This document shows, piece by piece, positions 33,138-42,388 of a DNA stretch of 64,000 nt (its first letter is position 1; the number at the start of each line of letters is the position of its first letter). The stretch is taken from NCBI GenBank assembly GCA_012513515.1, contig JAAZCA010000031.1, positions 25,995-89,994 on the forward strand, written 5' to 3'. Origin of the DNA: Myxococcales bacterium (GTDB lineage: Bacteria; UBA10199; 2-02-FULL-44-16; JAAZCA01). The translations under genes were made by a program, and so were the position numbers. The notes under the pieces are model-generated. The model did no database searches. It was not told the origin of the DNA and saw only the letters and a list, made by a program, of their open reading frames with translations.

Positions 33138-34511
33138 ATGGTCAGAAAAGTCGTCCCATATAAGATCAAGATCGTAGAGCCGATAGCGCTGCTATCCCGC
33201 GAGGATCGCGAGGCAAAGATTTCCGAGGCAGGGCTCAACATTTTTCGCCTCAGATCTAAGCACGTCTACATAGACCTTCTCACCGATTCGGGAACCGGCG
33301 CGCTCAGTCAGGAGCAGCTTTCACAGATGATGATAGGGGATGAATCGTATGCTGGATCCGAGTCCTTCTTCAGGCTGGAGAAGGCGATCCGCGACATCAT
33401 GCATCTTCCTTACGTGATCCCGGTCCATCAGGGGCGTGCGGCAGAACAGGTTCTTGATTTCACTCTTGTAAGGGAAGGGCAGGTCGTCCCCGGCAACACG
33501 CATTTCGACACGACCAAGGCGCATATCGAATTCCGCGGAGGGCGAACTATAGATTGCACTATCGCGGAGGGGCGCGATTCGACGGTGATGTATCCGTTCA
33601 AGGGGAATATAGATATGAATCTCCTCGAGCATGCGTACAAAAAGTATGGCCGTGAAAAGATATCGTATGTTCTCATAACGGTCACGTGCAATTCCGGCGG
33701 GGGGCAGCCGGTCTCGATGGAAAATATCAGGCAGGTTTCGAGCTTCTGCGCCGAGAAAGGGCTGCGCCTCTTCTTTGACGCCGCGCGTTTCGCGGAAAAC
33801 GCCTATTTCATACAGCAGCGCGAACCGGGCTACGCCGACAAATCTATAAAGGGAATCGTGCGCGAGATGTTTTCATATGTCGAAGGATGTACGATGTCGG
33901 CGAAGAAGGACGGCCTCGTTCCGATCGGCGGTTTCCTCGCCCTGCGCGATGAGAAACTCTATGAAGAGATGAAGCCCACGGACATCCTCTTCGAGGGTTT
34001 CTACACCTACGGCGGAATGAGCGGCATGAACATGGATGCGATGGCGCAGGGGCTTTGCGAGGTCGTAGAGGAAAGTTATCTAGCGCACCGCATAGGTCAG
34101 ACATCATATCTCGGCGAAGAGCTTACTAAGAGGGACGTTCCGATAGTGAGGCCTGTCGGAGGTCACGCTGTATTTATCGATGGGAGAAGATTTTTCCCGA
34201 ACGTTCCAGAAAGCGAATTTCCCGCGCAGCTTCTCGTTGTGGAGCTATATCGCGAAGGCGGAGTGAGGGCGGTAGAGGTCGGCTCATGCCTCGCTGGTCG
34301 CGATCCCGATAGCGGAGATAACATCCGTCCAGCCCTTGATCTATGCAGACTTACGATCCCGAGGCGCGTTTACACCGAGGAGCATTTCGATTACGTAGCC
34401 GACGTCGTTGACGAGGTTTTCAAGAAACAGCGAAGCAGAAAGCGCGGCCTCGGATTCGATGTGGAGACCAAGGGAATTCGCCACTTCACGTCGACGTTTA
34501 AGGAGTTGTAA
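33138..34511 (+). CDS. tnaA: Tryptophanase (tryptophan indole-lyase)
   Basis: 457 aa PLP enzyme cleaving L-tryptophan to indole, pyruvate and ammonia. Family landmarks: IDLLTDSGTGALSQEQLSQMMIGDESYAGS, VIPVHQGRAAEQ, CNSGGGQPVSMENIRQV, FFDAARFAENAYFIQQREPGY, and the PLP Lys in CTMSAKKDGLVPIGG (about 256). Near residue 380 it reads VRAVEVG, as in tryptophanases, where tyrosine phenol-lyases have VRSMERG. AGGAGG is five bases before the ATG. No TnaC-like leader with a conserved Trp is evident and no tryptophan permease follows. Activity on tryptophan rather than another amino acid is a good inference, not proof. Confidence 0.88.
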   Translation: MVRKVVPYKIKIVEPIALLSREDREAKISEAGLNIFRLRSKHVYIDLLTDSGTGALSQEQLSQMMIGDESYAGSESFFRLEKAIRDIMHLPYVIPVHQGRAAEQVLDFTLVREGQVVPGNTHFDTTKAHIEFRGGRTIDCTIAEGRDSTVMYPFKGNIDMNLLEHAYKKYGREKISYVLITVTCNSGGGQPVSMENIRQVSSFCAEKGLRLFFDAARFAENAYFIQQREPGYADKSIKGIVREMFSYVEGCTMSAKKDGLVPIGGFLALRDEKLYEEMKPTDILFEGFYTYGGMSGMNMDAMAQGLCEVVEESYLAHRIGQTSYLGEELTKRDVPIVRPVGGHAVFIDGRRFFPNVPESEFPAQLLVVELYREGGVRAVEVGSCLAGRDPDSGDNIRPALDLCRLTIPRRVYTEEHFDYVADVVDEVFKKQRSRKRGLGFDVETKGIRHFTSTFKEL

Positions 34512-34579
34512 ATCAACGTATCTTATAATTACTCAGTGATGATTGCGAATATAATCTTTTTAAAATCCTAAATTGTCGT

Positions 34580-34757
34580 CGCCGCGACGGGAAAATCCCG
34601 TTCCAACCGTTCACCACTCACCAGTCACGGTCGTTGCTGGATCCCCGATTACACCATTCGGGGATGACACTATGAATGTCATTCCCGCGGCATTAAGCCG
34701 CCGCTACCGCGGGGTTCCAACCGCTCACCAGTCACCAGTCGCGAGTTACGGCAGTCC
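34580..34757. repeat. Composite repeat cluster (C, A, B, C)
   Basis: CACCACTCACCAGTCACGG, GGATCCCCGATTACACC with ATTCGGGGATGACA, TCATTCCCGCGGCATTAAG, CCGCCGCTACCGCGGGGTT, CACCAGTCACCAGTCGCGAG. It occupies most of 34512-34849; no gene is seen there. Confidence 0.8.
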
Positions 34758-34849
34758 CCACTTGCGCCTTACATGGTATAGTTATAATGATAGCGCAGCA
34801 TGCTATTATCCGTTGGCGCATGAGATGCACCTCAACCGGGGAGGATTCA

Positions 34850-35242
34850 ATGTCAATGACCGACAAAGAGCTCATAAAAATCGCGACGGAGGCGAGAAAA
34901 AAGGCGTATGCGCCGTACTCAAAATTCAAGGTGGGAGCGGCACTTCTTTGTAGCGATGGCCGGGTTTTTACCGGCTGCAACGTCGAAAATGCCACGTATG
35001 GCGCCACCTGCTGCGCCGAGCGCACCGCCATATTCAAGGCCGTCTCGGAAGGGGCGCGCGAATTCCTTAAAATAGCGGTGGTGACAGGGAGTTCGCATAT
35101 CGATTCGCCGTGCGGGATATGCCGGCAGGTCCTTTTTGAATTCACCCCCGACCTCAGGGTCATAATGGCAAATACTAAAGGAAAATCAGCAGGTTACACC
35201 ATTAAAAAGCTCCTCCCCGCCGCATTTTCACTGAAAAAATAG
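34850..35242 (+). CDS. cdd: Cytidine deaminase
   Basis: 130 aa, the standard length of the small tetrameric, zinc-dependent type. It deaminates cytidine and deoxycytidine to uridine forms in pyrimidine salvage. Signature: FKVGAALLCSDGRVFTGCNVENATYGATCCAERTAI (catalytic Glu in CAE) and PCGICRQVLFEF (two zinc Cys). The start at 34850 has GGGGAGGATTCA upstream; the longer open frame begins inside repeat-adjacent sequence. A GGGGAGA palindrome follows within 10 bases of the stop. Confidence 0.96.
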   Translation: MSMTDKELIKIATEARKKAYAPYSKFKVGAALLCSDGRVFTGCNVENATYGATCCAERTAIFKAVSEGAREFLKIAVVTGSSHIDSPCGICRQVLFEFTPDLRVIMANTKGKSAGYTIKKLLPAAFSLKK

Positions 35243-35251
35243 CCCCCTCCT

Positions 35252-35280
35252 CGGGGGAGACAAGCCGTTTGTGCCCCCGG
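35252..35280. repeat. GGGGAGA palindrome, copy 4
   Basis: CGGGGGAGACAAGCCG followed by TTTGTGCCCCCGG, just downstream of cdd. Confidence 0.6.
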
Positions 35281-35407
35281 AGCATACCGGGGTGAAATAC
35301 GCCGCCAAAAATTTTCTCAAAAATTGGCATTTTTTTTAGCAACTAAACCACAGAGGGATCGATAACACTGCGGTATAGCGCTTTTGGATAAAGCGCTGAA
35401 GGGAAAG

Positions 35408-35441
35408 AAAGTTCGCAACAAATAATTTTTTCGGACGATAA
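35408..35441 (+). promoter_or_regulatory. Promoter-like motif shared with the subtilisin at 20.7 kb
   Basis: AAAGTTCGCAACA, 13 bases, GACGATAA; identical in layout to 20680-20713 with one base changed in the first box. It lies 68 bases before the start of the 452 aa protein. Confidence 0.45.
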
Positions 35442-35509
35442 AACTAGTGGATGGGCATGGGGGCTTTATCCGTGCAAATCCTCTTCAACGGACGGCAAAA
35501 GGAGGCACA

Positions 35510-36868
35510 ATGTTAGCAGGTTCACAAAGATGCGAATTCAGGTCACAACTATGGCTCGATAGCGATTCATTTAAAACGATGATGGAGGTCCTAAAGGCTG
35601 ACTGCGAAATAGATTCGAAGAGGTGCGTCGAGACGGAAGGATTCAAACTAGACAACACGAGCGAGCCCTCCGAAGGTGGATGCAGGCGCCAGGTAAAAAG
35701 GGGCGCAGAGTTTGAAGATGTCTTCCGGAAAGTAGTCGATGGCAGACTAATTTTAGGTCGTATACTCCCGGCCACCCTGCTGTGGAACGCTATGCAAGCC
35801 ATGGACGTCTGTAAATGGGGAAGCCGCGCCGGATATCTCTTCGCCGCCGGGACGGAGCTCATAAGAGGGCTTAGGGAAAGCTTCGATCTAGGCAAGGCCG
35901 ACATCAAATATGACGAATCATTCAAACTAATAAAAGACCTGGGAGACAACCCAGTGAAAGCTCTCGTTGAAGCCAAGGCCGAGTTAAAAGCTGACATCGA
36001 AAGCACGCAAATAACCACCAGTGCGAAAGCTGGAAAGCAAACGCAACTTGACACGCTCAAAAGCCACGAAGAGGACTTGGCGGTTACGTATGCGCGCGCC
36101 TCAATCGCTTTCATCAGGGATAACGCCGCCAAATCCGACCATCTTGAAATGCTTATAAATCTGGGGATGGATGAAGAGACAGCGATGGTCCTCTACTCGC
36201 TCGCTCCGGCCTATAGAGAAGATGGAGAAACGAAGCTAGACGAACTGTGCGTAAGTGTCGCAGTCGAAAAACTCGTTGAAAATAAGTCGATCAGCAGAAG
36301 CTGGGGAGATGTAATAATCGCATTCAAGAAGATCGTCGACATCAGCGCCGCAATTCAAAAGGCATCCGAAAGTGAAGATGTAAAAAAAATCGATAGTGCA
36401 TTTGTCGCCGCAACTGCCGCCAGACAGCCTACGAAAGAGATGATTCAAGGATGGCTCACTAAAAGAATGCAGGCGATAAGGACCGCGATTGGTGAAGATG
36501 GGGCATCGAAGCTCGTTACCTCTTATGAGGAAGCCGTAAATCTCCTGACGGATCTCGTACAGATCACGACGGCCCAGAGCGCCCTTGTGAATTCCTTAAC
36601 CCCCTTGCTGACAGAACTTAATCGGTACGTGGCGCTTTTACAATCCGCCACGCAGCCCGACACCAAATCCGACCCTAAAAAGTCCGAACGAGTAAAAAAG
36701 GTACCCCCTAGAGTCATCAGAACAAAAAGCTCTGGCGGTAAAGCTAGCAGAACCTCTTCTAAGACAAATTATGAAGCAATCTGCCGTTCTACCATTGTGC
36801 AACGCGCCCAAGACGCTGGTCTGCGCGCTGCTTACGCCAAAGCCGTAAAAGAGGGGAAATGTAAGTAA
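35510..36868 (+). CDS. Hypothetical helical protein (452 aa), first gene of an unrecognised cluster
   Basis: AAAGGAGG lies six bases before the ATG. No signal peptide, lipobox or transmembrane helix. Composition is strongly helical (VEAKAELKADIESTQITTSAKAGKQTQLDTLKSHEEDL, then several amphipathic helices at 240-400). Seven or more cysteines include CEIDSKRCVETEG and CRRQVKRG near the N-terminus and a closing CRS...GKCK. A basic low-complexity linker (DPKKSERVKKVPPRVIRTKSSGG) precedes the last 35 residues. I recognise no family. It is 37 bases before the next gene and probably cotranscribed. Confidence 0.75.
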   Translation: MLAGSQRCEFRSQLWLDSDSFKTMMEVLKADCEIDSKRCVETEGFKLDNTSEPSEGGCRRQVKRGAEFEDVFRKVVDGRLILGRILPATLLWNAMQAMDVCKWGSRAGYLFAAGTELIRGLRESFDLGKADIKYDESFKLIKDLGDNPVKALVEAKAELKADIESTQITTSAKAGKQTQLDTLKSHEEDLAVTYARASIAFIRDNAAKSDHLEMLINLGMDEETAMVLYSLAPAYREDGETKLDELCVSVAVEKLVENKSISRSWGDVIIAFKKIVDISAAIQKASESEDVKKIDSAFVAATAARQPTKEMIQGWLTKRMQAIRTAIGEDGASKLVTSYEEAVNLLTDLVQITTAQSALVNSLTPLLTELNRYVALLQSATQPDTKSDPKKSERVKKVPPRVIRTKSSGGKASRTSSKTNYEAICRSTIVQRAQDAGLRAAYAKAVKEGKCK

Positions 36869-36905
36869 GTAGTTGTAGGATAAATTCCTTTAATAGGAGG
36901 CTAAA

Positions 36906-39584
36906 ATGTTTTCTGCCGGTGACGATAGATATAAACTTGGGCTTACCCCGATACAAACAGCGATTGTCGATGCCATTGCACCGGCGTTTTGTCCGGTACA
37001 AAAGTTTGACAACAACCCTGTGAAAAAAGACGATTGCGACCTTCTGCTTGCGAAGGTGCTGGCGGATTCAACCGCGGCTCTCCAGGACGACGAGGCAAAA
37101 AACAGGTTCACCGCCGAGATATTCCTCCCTGCAGCGCAGACAGTAGGGCACCAGTGCCAAGAACAAAAAGCAAAGAGAATGGTAGGAGATGAGAGACAAT
37201 GCTCACTCGACTCCTACAGGGATGAAAAAAAACCTAGGGTTCAAATTTTAACATCGAGAGATAGCGGTCTTTTAGAGATGCCCTTCATCCCATACCTAAG
37301 AGAGGCAGCTGCAGGAAGAGTGTCAGGAATCTTAAACGCACCGTCAGCCGGCTCCACACGTACAGTAGCTATGTTAACCGCCCCTCTGCCCAATGCAGAG
37401 TTTTCAAATTTTCTAAAAGAGCTCAGGGATAACGGAATGGTAAGGCTCGCCCGCGAGGCAATGCGCCTATTTAACGACGCGGCAGAGCGCGAGGGTTTCA
37501 ACCGGTCAAAGATCGACCCCCTAGTTGATTCTATAATAGAGCTCGTAAAAGCGTTCTCAGATCATGTTCCGAGTTCATCAGATAAAGATCATGCAATCGA
37601 TGCCGCACATGAGGCGCTTTCGAAGACTATCATCTATAAATTCGAAGAGGACGGAAGAGGTGATTTTCGTACCCTCCCCGAAAGTGTGTGGGGAGCCGGG
37701 AGTAAACTGACGGAAAAGGATGCTTTGAGAAAACTCTTCACAAATGCAATTCCGCGTTATCTCGCAAATAAAACAGCCCCGGCATACGCTGATAAAGATG
37801 TCACCAAAGCTCTGGGCGAACTCGGCGACGCGATGCTGAGTGCGATCCAAAAGAGCGCTGAAAAAGATCCCGCAAAGCTAGTCGTAAAAGAGGTGAAGAC
37901 CGACGGAAGTGGGAAACCGACCGAGGTGATCTTTATGGATGGAGCCGAAGCCGCCAAAGCTCTGGCTGCTTCAGGTCTGGAAGATACGGACGGCAGGGCG
38001 CTTCCAAAAAGGCTCATCCAAGGGCTAGGCGCAGGATGGAATGAGATAGCGCTTGAGCCCCTGAAGGAACTTTGGAGGGCCGCCTACCTCAAGAACGCAA
38101 AACTTGCCAAGATCGGCACCCCCGAGCGCGAACGCGCAATAGACTCGATGATAGAGCAGCTAGAAGGTGCGAGCCCGGTTGGAATCAAAAGCGCGGTTGT
38201 GGAAGATGTTAAGAGAGACGGCACAGTCGTTCTGGGAAATCTCCCAGAAAAGAAATTCGCGGATAGATACCTCAATTATCTTTCAACGCTCGAAGGCGAT
38301 ATGTACATGGCCTTCTACGACAAGATAACCGAACTCCACAGGGAGGCCGTGAATAGCGCCGATTTCAAAGCCAAAAAATTTACGGAAGATGACGTAGCAT
38401 CGGCGATAGAACGCTCTCTGAGGGATGCGATATCCGGCGGTAAACCTAAAGGATTGAGCACCTTTGGACTGCTGCATTATGCGGGGCTTGATAAGAACAA
38501 GAAGCCGAGTTTTGCAGCAAAGACGGATGATAAAGGTAGGTTTGGAGGAGAAGCTTCAGTCGTAACATATTTCGACAGCGGTCGTGCCATACTGCAGGGA
38601 AGGTTGAGCGCAGATGTCAGGGCATGGGATATAAATCCGAATTGGTCGCTTTCTGTTCACGGTGGGGTGGCATACGGAGAGAGGCCTGGCTATTTTACCA
38701 GAGAGCTCAATCGCCCAACAAGCAATCCACAAGGGGTGAAGGATAACTCTCTCGTAACCGGCATAAACTTGTCGGTTGATGGAAAGGTTATGGTAGGCAA
38801 GGAAGGCGAGAAGCGGCCTCTCGGCATGTCGATTGTTGCCGGTATTGTTGAAGACGGCAATGATTTTCGAAACAGGATAGTTTTCCCAAGTTATACCCTG
38901 TCCATTCCGTTTGGTAAAAAGGATGAGACGGGTAGTGGCTCTGTAAGTCTTGGGGCCTCCATTGGCAAATATTTAGATATAAACACTAACTCCAATACGC
39001 AAGATCAATGGAATCTTAATGAGTCGTTTTTTCTTGGCGGATCAGCAGGTGTAAAATGGCTGATGAATAAAGCGTGGAAAGCTAATTTGGGTCTATCGCT
39101 ACAGTATGATCATACTCTTAACGGAAGCGCCGCAAAGCTTTTACAGGGATTATTTGAACTTTCTGCTCAGCTCCCTGGAACCGGCCTCGCAGGCGCCTTT
39201 AAGATGATATATTCAGGAAGCTACTCTGAAAATAATTGGCATTATCTGAGCTTTAGAATTCCGATTGAGTTCATGTTCCCACTGCCAGAGGGATGGGAAA
39301 TAGGTCCCCAAGTTATCTACAGGACCGATTTGTTTAGTACAGGATTCGATAAAACAAACGACTCCAATTATACATTAGATTCAGCTGCAAACGGCGGCAC
39401 GATACCGAGTTCAATAGTCACCGATCCTTCCAATGGAAAGTTTATTCATATTTTAAATCCGCAATTGTGCATTAAACATGATGGAACCGTTGTCGGCGCT
39501 AGAGTTTGCATGGGATATGCCTGTGCCATGCAGAATCCTTACATTAACCATTTTGGAACGTTTAATGGTGCACTAACTTGGTAA
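36906..39584 (+). CDS. Hypothetical protein (892 aa) with barrel-like C-terminal half and no signal peptide
   Basis: AATAGGAGG precedes the ATG. Residues 1-530 are helical, with early cysteines (CPVQKF, DDCDLL, VGHQCQ, RQCSLD) resembling the spacing in the preceding gene. From about 545 the sequence becomes alternating beta strands rich in Gly, Tyr and Trp (GRAILQGRLSADVRAWDINPNWSLSVHGGVAYG; SVSLGASIGKYLDI; AGVKWLMNKAWKANLGLSLQYDH; WHYLSFRIPIEFMFPLPEGWEIGPQVIYRTDL), ending in NGALTW. This is outer-membrane barrel-like, yet the N-terminus (MFSAGDDRYKLGL) is no export signal. Function unknown. It sits between the helical protein and the Ig/BNR lipoprotein. Confidence 0.75.
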   Translation: MFSAGDDRYKLGLTPIQTAIVDAIAPAFCPVQKFDNNPVKKDDCDLLLAKVLADSTAALQDDEAKNRFTAEIFLPAAQTVGHQCQEQKAKRMVGDERQCSLDSYRDEKKPRVQILTSRDSGLLEMPFIPYLREAAAGRVSGILNAPSAGSTRTVAMLTAPLPNAEFSNFLKELRDNGMVRLAREAMRLFNDAAEREGFNRSKIDPLVDSIIELVKAFSDHVPSSSDKDHAIDAAHEALSKTIIYKFEEDGRGDFRTLPESVWGAGSKLTEKDALRKLFTNAIPRYLANKTAPAYADKDVTKALGELGDAMLSAIQKSAEKDPAKLVVKEVKTDGSGKPTEVIFMDGAEAAKALAASGLEDTDGRALPKRLIQGLGAGWNEIALEPLKELWRAAYLKNAKLAKIGTPERERAIDSMIEQLEGASPVGIKSAVVEDVKRDGTVVLGNLPEKKFADRYLNYLSTLEGDMYMAFYDKITELHREAVNSADFKAKKFTEDDVASAIERSLRDAISGGKPKGLSTFGLLHYAGLDKNKKPSFAAKTDDKGRFGGEASVVTYFDSGRAILQGRLSADVRAWDINPNWSLSVHGGVAYGERPGYFTRELNRPTSNPQGVKDNSLVTGINLSVDGKVMVGKEGEKRPLGMSIVAGIVEDGNDFRNRIVFPSYTLSIPFGKKDETGSGSVSLGASIGKYLDINTNSNTQDQWNLNESFFLGGSAGVKWLMNKAWKANLGLSLQYDHTLNGSAAKLLQGLFELSAQLPGTGLAGAFKMIYSGSYSENNWHYLSFRIPIEFMFPLPEGWEIGPQVIYRTDLFSTGFDKTNDSNYTLDSAANGGTIPSSIVTDPSNGKFIHILNPQLCIKHDGTVVGARVCMGYACAMQNPYINHFGTFNGALTW

Positions 39585-39641
39585 CGGGGTTGATGGTATT
39601 AGTCCATACTAAAGAGCTTTGGATAGAGAGAGGATAGGGAT

Positions 39642-42254
39642 ATGAAAATAAAATTCTCCTGGATTTCGAAACTTCTTCTACTCGCGGTCGTATTTCTGAC
39701 CGCCTGCGACGACGGAGAGCTGAGGGTGCGTAGGCATAGCTTCAGCATAACACCGGCGTCACCGGTGATCGTGAAATTCAACGCCGATCCGAACCAGATT
39801 CTGCTCGGAGAGAGCACCACGATAACATGGGAGGTTTCAGGGGCGGACTCGATCGAGATAACTTCCGTCGGCAAGGACGGATCCTCTCCCATTCACGTTG
39901 AAACCAAGGAAAATGCCGGAACGGTGGTTGCGAAGAACCTCACGGCCGACACCGATTTCATAATAACCGCTGCCGTCGCCGCAGGCGCAGGAGCGGAAGG
40001 TGACGTAGCCCCGAAGGGGTTCTCGATAGGCGCGTATCCCCCGAAGGGAGAGGATGTTGCGATAGGCGGGAAGATTGGAGATCCTTCGGGTTCATCCACC
40101 GCCCTCCCCTCCACAAAGACCATCACTGTGAAGGTCGTTGCGGTCGAGGAAGTAAACGCGATGATCACAGCCGATAAGGAAACGCTGGCAGATGGCGAAT
40201 CCACGATAATCCGCTGGAGCGTGACCCCTGAGGATGCGACGGTAGAAGTGCTCGATGATCAGGGCGTTGCGGCAGAGCCAACCTATGCCGGAGATGACTG
40301 TTTGATCAGCGACCCGACTGAGCTTCTCGAACGCGGAACTCCGACGGATCAGGTTCCAGCAAAGGGATGCGCTGTGGTATCGCCATTGCAAAGCTCGGTA
40401 TATACGGTGACAGGCACCTCCAAGAGCGGAACTATCGGCAGCGCTGATGTGGCAGTTTCCGTAGCAAATGTTGAAATATTTGCAGAGATAAAGGTAAACG
40501 GTGTTAAGAATGCCAAGGTCTTCAGTTTTTCAGATCCGCTCGATATAACATGGAAGGCCGAACCTGCAGGGTCAATCGTTACAATAAAAGCGAATCCAAC
40601 AGCAGTATCGTGCACTCCGGAGTTACCTGCTGGACAGGCGGTCAATTATTCAAGTGCGAGCTGTGTAGTTTCTGGAGCTACAGAGTTTATAATCGAGGTA
40701 GAGACACCATCTGCTGGTAAAGCAAGTGACACGGCTAACGTTGCACTAGGAGAAACAAATGTTGGTTTGGATATACGCTCGGATGAATGGGCATTCCCGG
40801 GAGAAGAGGTTTCTCTGGAAATTAAAGCCGCCAGTGGCACCGATGCGTCTCAGATAAAGGAAGTCCAAATTTCAGACCTATCTGCGGCAGGGTTCATCAA
40901 AAGAATTCAACTTCCGACTGCAGGCCTTGTTAAAGTAATTACCCCTCCAGAAGGAATCAGAGTAAAGATGGTTGATACTTCGGATCACGTAACTGATTAT
41001 GGAGTGATGGTAAGAAGCGTTACGACATTTATTGAAAATGTAACTGAAAATGCAGATGCCATAACTACGCTTTCGTTTGATCCAAATAACAAGGCTACGA
41101 GGTTTGCCGGCGTGCAAATGTCAGGCTGGAATACCGGCAAACTCAGAATTTACAAGAATGGTGCAGATATCGATATTGATCTTGGGGCAGCTTTAAAAGC
41201 CGCAAATTCGATAGGTAGTGGATGGGTAGAAAGTTTCTTGGATGAGGTAATTCATTACTTCCCTGTCAACGCAATATCCGTTCGACCTGGCAACTCAAAT
41301 GAAATATACGTTGCTACCACAGGCGGAGTGATGATTTCAGATGATGCTGGTAAAAATTTTAGCATGCTCACTCCTGCTAGAGTTATAAGCTCAAACGGTA
41401 AGGACTATGATGGATCGCATCCAACCTGTAGAGGGCTTGAACTAAAAGGCAGTAAGGCGACTTTCAAAAAGCAGATAGTCAACCTTAAACAGGTTTGCGA
41501 TGTAGAAATTTCGAAGAGTGGGAGGATTCTCGTAGCAACTGACATGGGAATCCTGACAATAAGAGATGTTCAGGCATTTCGCAATAAAGAGGCTGGCGCT
41601 GGCGTGATAGGAAGGCCATCTGAAGGCCAAACCGCTGAAAGCTCCGGTTATTTAACTTTTGGCCATGTAGTGGATGATGTGATTTGCGTAGATATCGACT
41701 CATGTTCAAAGGCTTTTGCTGCAGCTGACAATGGAATATTTGTCAGCAATGATGGCGGTGAAACTTGGACATCATTTGGAGAAGTTTCATCGAGAGCTTA
41801 CGAACTTAAAATTCTAGGAGATACTATATACGCAGCGACAGAATCAGGCATATATCAATCGCCTATAGCATCTGCGGGATGGGTAAAAATGGGAGTGGAT
41901 TCCAAAGTGCTCTCGCTCGCCATTGATCCCACAGTGGGTAAATTTGGAAGAATGTTAATAGCCGCAACCGAAGATGGAATGGTTGTTACGAGGGATTCAG
42001 GGGCTACTTGGTCTGCGATGAACGTTGATGGCATATCTGCTGGTGATAGTGTAGCCCTATGGGCAAATACATCCCAATTTGGCGGCAAGATGATCAATGT
42101 CATGTTTGGCAGTGGAAAGAATATAGTTTTTGGTCAGGCTTTGGTAGGAACGGTGGCGCAGGAATTAGAGAATTCGGAATATGAAGAAGCGCTGCTCTCA
42201 GCCGGCGCAGATGAAAAAGTAGTCGAGGCATTGAAGACTAGGTCTTCGAAATAA
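39642..42254 (+). CDS. Lipoprotein with Ig-like and BNR/sialidase-like repeats (870 aa)
   Basis: Lipobox LTAC at about residues 18-21. Residues 40-310 hold Ig-like domains with the recurring pattern ADPNQILLGESTTITWEVSGADSIEI, ADKETLADGESTIIRWSVTPEDATVEV and FSFSDPLDITWKAEPAGSIVTI. The C-terminal 320 residues contain beta-propeller-type Asp-box repeats: GGVMISDDAGKNFSML, NGIFVSNDGGETWTSFGEV, DGMVVTRDSGATWSAM. Such proteins are usually surface-exposed binding or scaffold proteins. AGAGAGGATAGGG precedes the ATG. It ends the likely three-gene unit, followed by a strong terminator. No specific ligand can be inferred. Confidence 0.8.
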   Translation: MKIKFSWISKLLLLAVVFLTACDDGELRVRRHSFSITPASPVIVKFNADPNQILLGESTTITWEVSGADSIEITSVGKDGSSPIHVETKENAGTVVAKNLTADTDFIITAAVAAGAGAEGDVAPKGFSIGAYPPKGEDVAIGGKIGDPSGSSTALPSTKTITVKVVAVEEVNAMITADKETLADGESTIIRWSVTPEDATVEVLDDQGVAAEPTYAGDDCLISDPTELLERGTPTDQVPAKGCAVVSPLQSSVYTVTGTSKSGTIGSADVAVSVANVEIFAEIKVNGVKNAKVFSFSDPLDITWKAEPAGSIVTIKANPTAVSCTPELPAGQAVNYSSASCVVSGATEFIIEVETPSAGKASDTANVALGETNVGLDIRSDEWAFPGEEVSLEIKAASGTDASQIKEVQISDLSAAGFIKRIQLPTAGLVKVITPPEGIRVKMVDTSDHVTDYGVMVRSVTTFIENVTENADAITTLSFDPNNKATRFAGVQMSGWNTGKLRIYKNGADIDIDLGAALKAANSIGSGWVESFLDEVIHYFPVNAISVRPGNSNEIYVATTGGVMISDDAGKNFSMLTPARVISSNGKDYDGSHPTCRGLELKGSKATFKKQIVNLKQVCDVEISKSGRILVATDMGILTIRDVQAFRNKEAGAGVIGRPSEGQTAESSGYLTFGHVVDDVICVDIDSCSKAFAAADNGIFVSNDGGETWTSFGEVSSRAYELKILGDTIYAATESGIYQSPIASAGWVKMGVDSKVLSLAIDPTVGKFGRMLIAATEDGMVVTRDSGATWSAMNVDGISAGDSVALWANTSQFGGKMINVMFGSGKNIVFGQALVGTVAQELENSEYEEALLSAGADEKVVEALKTRSSK

Positions 42255-42279
42255 AAAGAGGTAAGGTAAATAATTTCAA

Positions 42280-42308
42280 ACGCCGGAGGAAAACCCTCCG
42301 GCGTTTTT
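42280..42308 (+). terminator. Rho-independent terminator after the lipoprotein gene
   Basis: ACGCCGGAGG and CCTCCGGCGT pair around an AAAAC loop, followed by TTTTG. A strong GC-rich stem that separates the cluster from the next, independently promoted gene. Confidence 0.88.
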
Positions 42309-42314
42309 GTTTTT

Positions 42315-42343
42315 CCGGGGGACTCAAACCGCTTATCTCCCCT
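42315..42343. repeat. GGGGAGA palindrome, copy 5
   Basis: CCGGGGGACTCAAACCG followed by CTTATCTCCCCT; lies between the terminator and the promoter of the next gene. Confidence 0.55.
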
Positions 42344-42351
42344 GAAAAAGT

Positions 42352-42380
42352 ATGGCATTTTACGCCTCCGCGATTATAAT
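42352..42380 (+). promoter_or_regulatory. Sigma-70 promoter, probably leaderless
   Basis: ATGGCA, 17-base spacer, perfect TATAAT, then CGCCCACC and the ATG. The eight-base gap to the start codon predicts a leaderless message. The same TATAAT-CGCGCACC-ATG layout occurs at 52083. Confidence 0.65.
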
Positions 42381-42388
42381 CGCCCACC

